64,000 nucleotides of DNA from Bryum argenteum (Eukaryota > Streptophyta > Bryopsida > Bryales > Bryaceae), in assembly GCA_037043015.1 (NCBI GenBank), contig CM073328.1:5877409-5941408 (forward strand), written 5' to 3'. Positions 61,286-64,000 of the stretch are shown here, piece by piece (within the stretch, counting starts at the first letter, position 1; the number at the start of each line of letters is the position of its first letter). The notes beneath the pieces are model-generated. The model did not search any database, was not told the origin of the DNA, and saw nothing but the letters and a program-made list of their open reading frames with translations. The translations under genes and the position numbers were made by a program.

Positions 61286-63573
61286 ATGGCTACTTCCAAT
61301 CTCAGGTGAATAGAATCTTCTTTATAGCTTTAACAATACTCTTACAATAACAATCACAAGAAATTCTGCTCTTGCTTCTTTTCACCTTTAGGTTTATAAT
61401 GCAACTTTTCAATGTAAATAGATGTTCATATTAAGCTCTCTTGCATGGAAACTTCATTTGATATTGACTACCTCATCTTTTTGTTCAATCAGGGGAGCAA
61501 CAAGTCATAAATCAATGTATTATTTAATGCTTTTACACTTCAAGTGCAACATAGCCATGTTCTGAAGCTTTAATTATATCATATTATGTAGAAGGTAGCA
61601 TGTCACTCAAACCGTATTATTCATATTCTTGGTTTGCAGGTCTTTGATGAAGACTATAATGTGCGGTATACTATATGACCTAGAGCATCCCAAAGTAACA
61701 CGCGAAAGTAGTGACAATGAGATTGAAGAAATGGAGAATCCTATCGAATTTTCCATGGAGCATCCTCAAGAAATTGTGGATAGTAGTGACAATGGAATTG
61801 AAAATGTTGAGGAGACCATGACTCTTGTTAATGTTGGTTCTACACAATTGCAAACTTCAAGTGCTCTTGCACCCCGGAATTGCAGGTAAGTTAAAACACT
61901 CGCAATTTTTCTGTGTGTCTTCTTGAAAGAAGAACTTGCAATCTACTTCCTTCTTAGTTTGAATAAGGATGTCATGGGGTGCAAACTCATAGGAGCCTTT
62001 CTTCTTGATGCACATGATATAATTCTTGCATACATTGATTATATGATTCTATAGGTTAAAATTAGGAACTTCATTGTGAACATGCAATGTGTGAAGTCTC
62101 CAACTTTTTTCCACTTTGTAAGAGAATACATGACACTTCTAGATAACAAGGTGAACAACATAATATATAAGAATATATATCTTTTATAGATTACACTTAT
62201 CTAGAGTAATCTTTAATAGTTACCCTCCGATTCACTTCATTCTCGAGATTCTCCAATCAATTGGTGGTGATATTATTGTTGCTTAGACGGATCGCCTTTT
62301 TTTGGATGTTGTAGCCATACTTTCATGTTTGTTTCTACATGCTTCAATTTTCATAGTTATGATGTAGATAATGGGTTGTCTTATACATTATGATTTATGT
62401 GCACATTGCTTCCGTTTACGCTTAATCTCCAAAACACCAACAGTCACATATTGCAAGCTACAACATCTTTGTAGTTGTTAACCTTTGTACATTAATCACT
62501 TATTGAGATGATTCATGACAGTATCGTAGGGATATATTCTTTACATTGATAGCGCGACCTTGTATCTTAAATGTGCTAATTATGATTGCTCCTCACAGGA
62601 TCTGCTACAGTGAGGAGGATGCATTTAGGTCGGATCCCATTATTTCAATCGGTTGTCGTTGCACAAGCGACCTAAGCTATGGTCACAAATCATGTTTGAT
62701 GAAGTGGTTTCGAGTTAGACTGTTGAACACACTAGAAGTAACGTGCGAGGTGTGCAAGTAAGTTCTTTCATTCAGTTCTCCATATAAAAATTTGGTTATA
62801 CTTTGTGATCAGTTTTTTGTACTTCGTCAATATCACATAAACTTACAAACTTATGTGTAAGTTGTTGCAGGGGGCCTATGGGAAGAACTATACAATCTAC
62901 TCTTCTTGAAAGACATATCCAAAATCCTCCACTAGAAGGCGCAATGCCAACAGAGCTAATCTTGCTTCAAGTTCCAATTGAATATCTTGATCAACTTCAA
63001 GTGCCAATCGACACTCCAAATTTCAACTCCCTCGATCCTCACATACAAGAGGCCATAAATGAGGAATTGTACTTGCAGTGTGAGAAACACAAAACTGAAG
63101 TCATAGGTCGTCGTGAAGCTCTTTTTGAGATGGTACGAAGACCACTTGATGGGCCTACTCTAATTGCCCTAATTTGACGGGGATGTGAGGCGTTAGAAGA
63201 GTACATCGAGATGGTTGTTGTTCAACAGCAAAATCCTCGTGAAGAGTGTGCATTTTTTCCTCGCAATGGAAATCCCCCAAATATCAAAGTAAGTGTGTAT
63301 ACGGAATTTGAAGTTGTTCTACAAGTTGTAGCAACCCCTAGTCATGAAGATGCAGTAAATGCACTTACTAGGGAGCTTGCTCTCAACTTTTTCCTCCTTG
63401 CTGACTTATCAAAAACTGAGCATCTTATGTTGCTTCCCCGTTTAATGGTTGTGGATGCCATTTACACCGACCGGGCACAAAGTGCACTTATTACACCTTT
63501 AAGTTTAGTTGAAGGTGTTACTTTAAAGCGTCAAGTAACCTATGGCGTCTATTACATATATCGGTTAATTTAG
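61286..63573 (+). pseudogene. RING-CH gene 3, in-frame TGA in the last exon
   Basis: Exons: 61286-61305, 61640-61885, 62599-62757, 62871-63573, with the same phases as copies 1 and 2; exon 1 (20 nt) and exon 3 (159 nt) have identical lengths. The RING-CH ligands are complete (C88-RIC, GCRC, YGHKSC, CEVC to 141). Exon 2 is longer, with an internal repeat of a SSDNEIE/SSDNGIE motif. At 63175-63177 the frame reads TGA where copy 2 has CGA (Arg), a CpG transition. The frame then continues cleanly (RGCEALEEYIEMVVVQQ) to 63573. As it stands it would make 243 aa: the RING with half the C-terminal domain. It could still act as a truncated protein. Confidence 0.8.
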
Positions 63574-64000
63574 TGACCCACTTATCAGTAGGAAATGATC
63601 ACACTTAGTGCTTGTTTGTGATTATAATCATTCAATAGACTACTTTAAGTTGTTTGTTACTTAGACTAGAGTCATAGACTTTGAAGGGTTGTATCCAAAT
63701 ATTTACATTTGGAAGGTATTATGGAAATTTTGTATTCAACGATTTTGTGTTGAATGTTGAATAAGTTAACCATAGCCTTATAATAATGAGGTTTTTTGAT
63801 GTGATACGTTGTGTATAAGGACTTTTGGTCAATATTGTCAAGGTTGTTTGGTGAGTCTTTTGTAGTTTCTTCTTTTGAGTTATATATTTTCTTCTCTATT
63901 CCTAGATTTTGTAAAAGATCGTGTTCAATTCTTTACCTACTTTCATTTAAAAATAAGCCTATATTATTTTTGGTTTAGTAAAAATCTTGTACTAGTTAAG
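63574..64000. other. 3' flank of RING-CH gene 3
   Basis: AT-rich; no element or frame of note. Unlike copies 1 and 2, the flank is not obviously homologous to theirs. Confidence 0.5.

Noticed and set aside
63175-63177. TGA recoding (selenocysteine or read-through)
   Set aside because: The site is an Arg codon in the paralogue, no recoding signal was seen, and land plants lack selenoprotein machinery.
63121-63190. Possible intron removing the TGA of RING-CH copy 3
   Set aside because: A GTACG...TTAG intron of 64 nt is conceivable but would put the downstream exon out of frame.

Overview
This is nuclear DNA of a green plant. It has GT-AG spliced genes, plant-type CACTA transposase, Helitrons, Stowaway and CACTA mini-elements, an NB-ARC relic, and exon copies of plant housekeeping genes (SMC5, INTS9, glycine decarboxylase, LEA). 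A zinc-finger gene with a JBP/TET-like dioxygenase fold hints at a non-seed plant, but that is a guess. No rRNA, tRNA, CRISPR or organelle gene was seen. The window is AT-rich, gene-poor and full of DNA transposons.

Layout. 0-4.4 kb: a decayed CACTA transposase and an NB-ARC pseudogene, both on the minus strand. 4.4-8.3 kb: AT-rich repeats. 8.3-13.9 kb: a five-exon minus-strand zinc-finger/dioxygenase-like gene. Its second intron holds a ~105-bp tandem array split by a clean 1,634-bp Helitron carrying a kinase-like relic. 15-19 kb: short inverted-repeat elements, several flanked by TTAA. 20.7-24.5 kb: exons of a CACTA-type accessory protein. 26.2-30.5 kb: a patchwork of gene fragments, all on the plus strand (SMC5 end, P-protein scrap, LEA scrap, INTS9 first half).

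33-63.6 kb: three plus-strand RING-CH (C4HC3) genes with identical splice phases. The first two lie in a ~5.5 kb direct segmental duplication (33.3-38.6 and 42.2-48.1 kb). The second looks whole, the first has lost one zinc-binding Cys, and the third has an in-frame TGA. A ~2.4-kb inverted duplication (50.0-52.4 and 55.1-57.5 kb) carries a small coiled-coil gene twice, tail to tail; the right copy is intact (319 aa) and the left is decayed. Beside the right arm, at 57.2-59.0 kb, six short Helitron-like units run head to tail with no spacer.

Likely working genes are RING-CH copy 2 and the right-arm coiled-coil gene, then possibly RING-CH copy 1 and the zinc-finger/dioxygenase gene. Most of the rest is relic or repeat. 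The main interest is how the DNA was shaped: Helitron capture and concatemers, TTAA-targeted elements, inverted duplication, and paralogous empty sites that date insertions.
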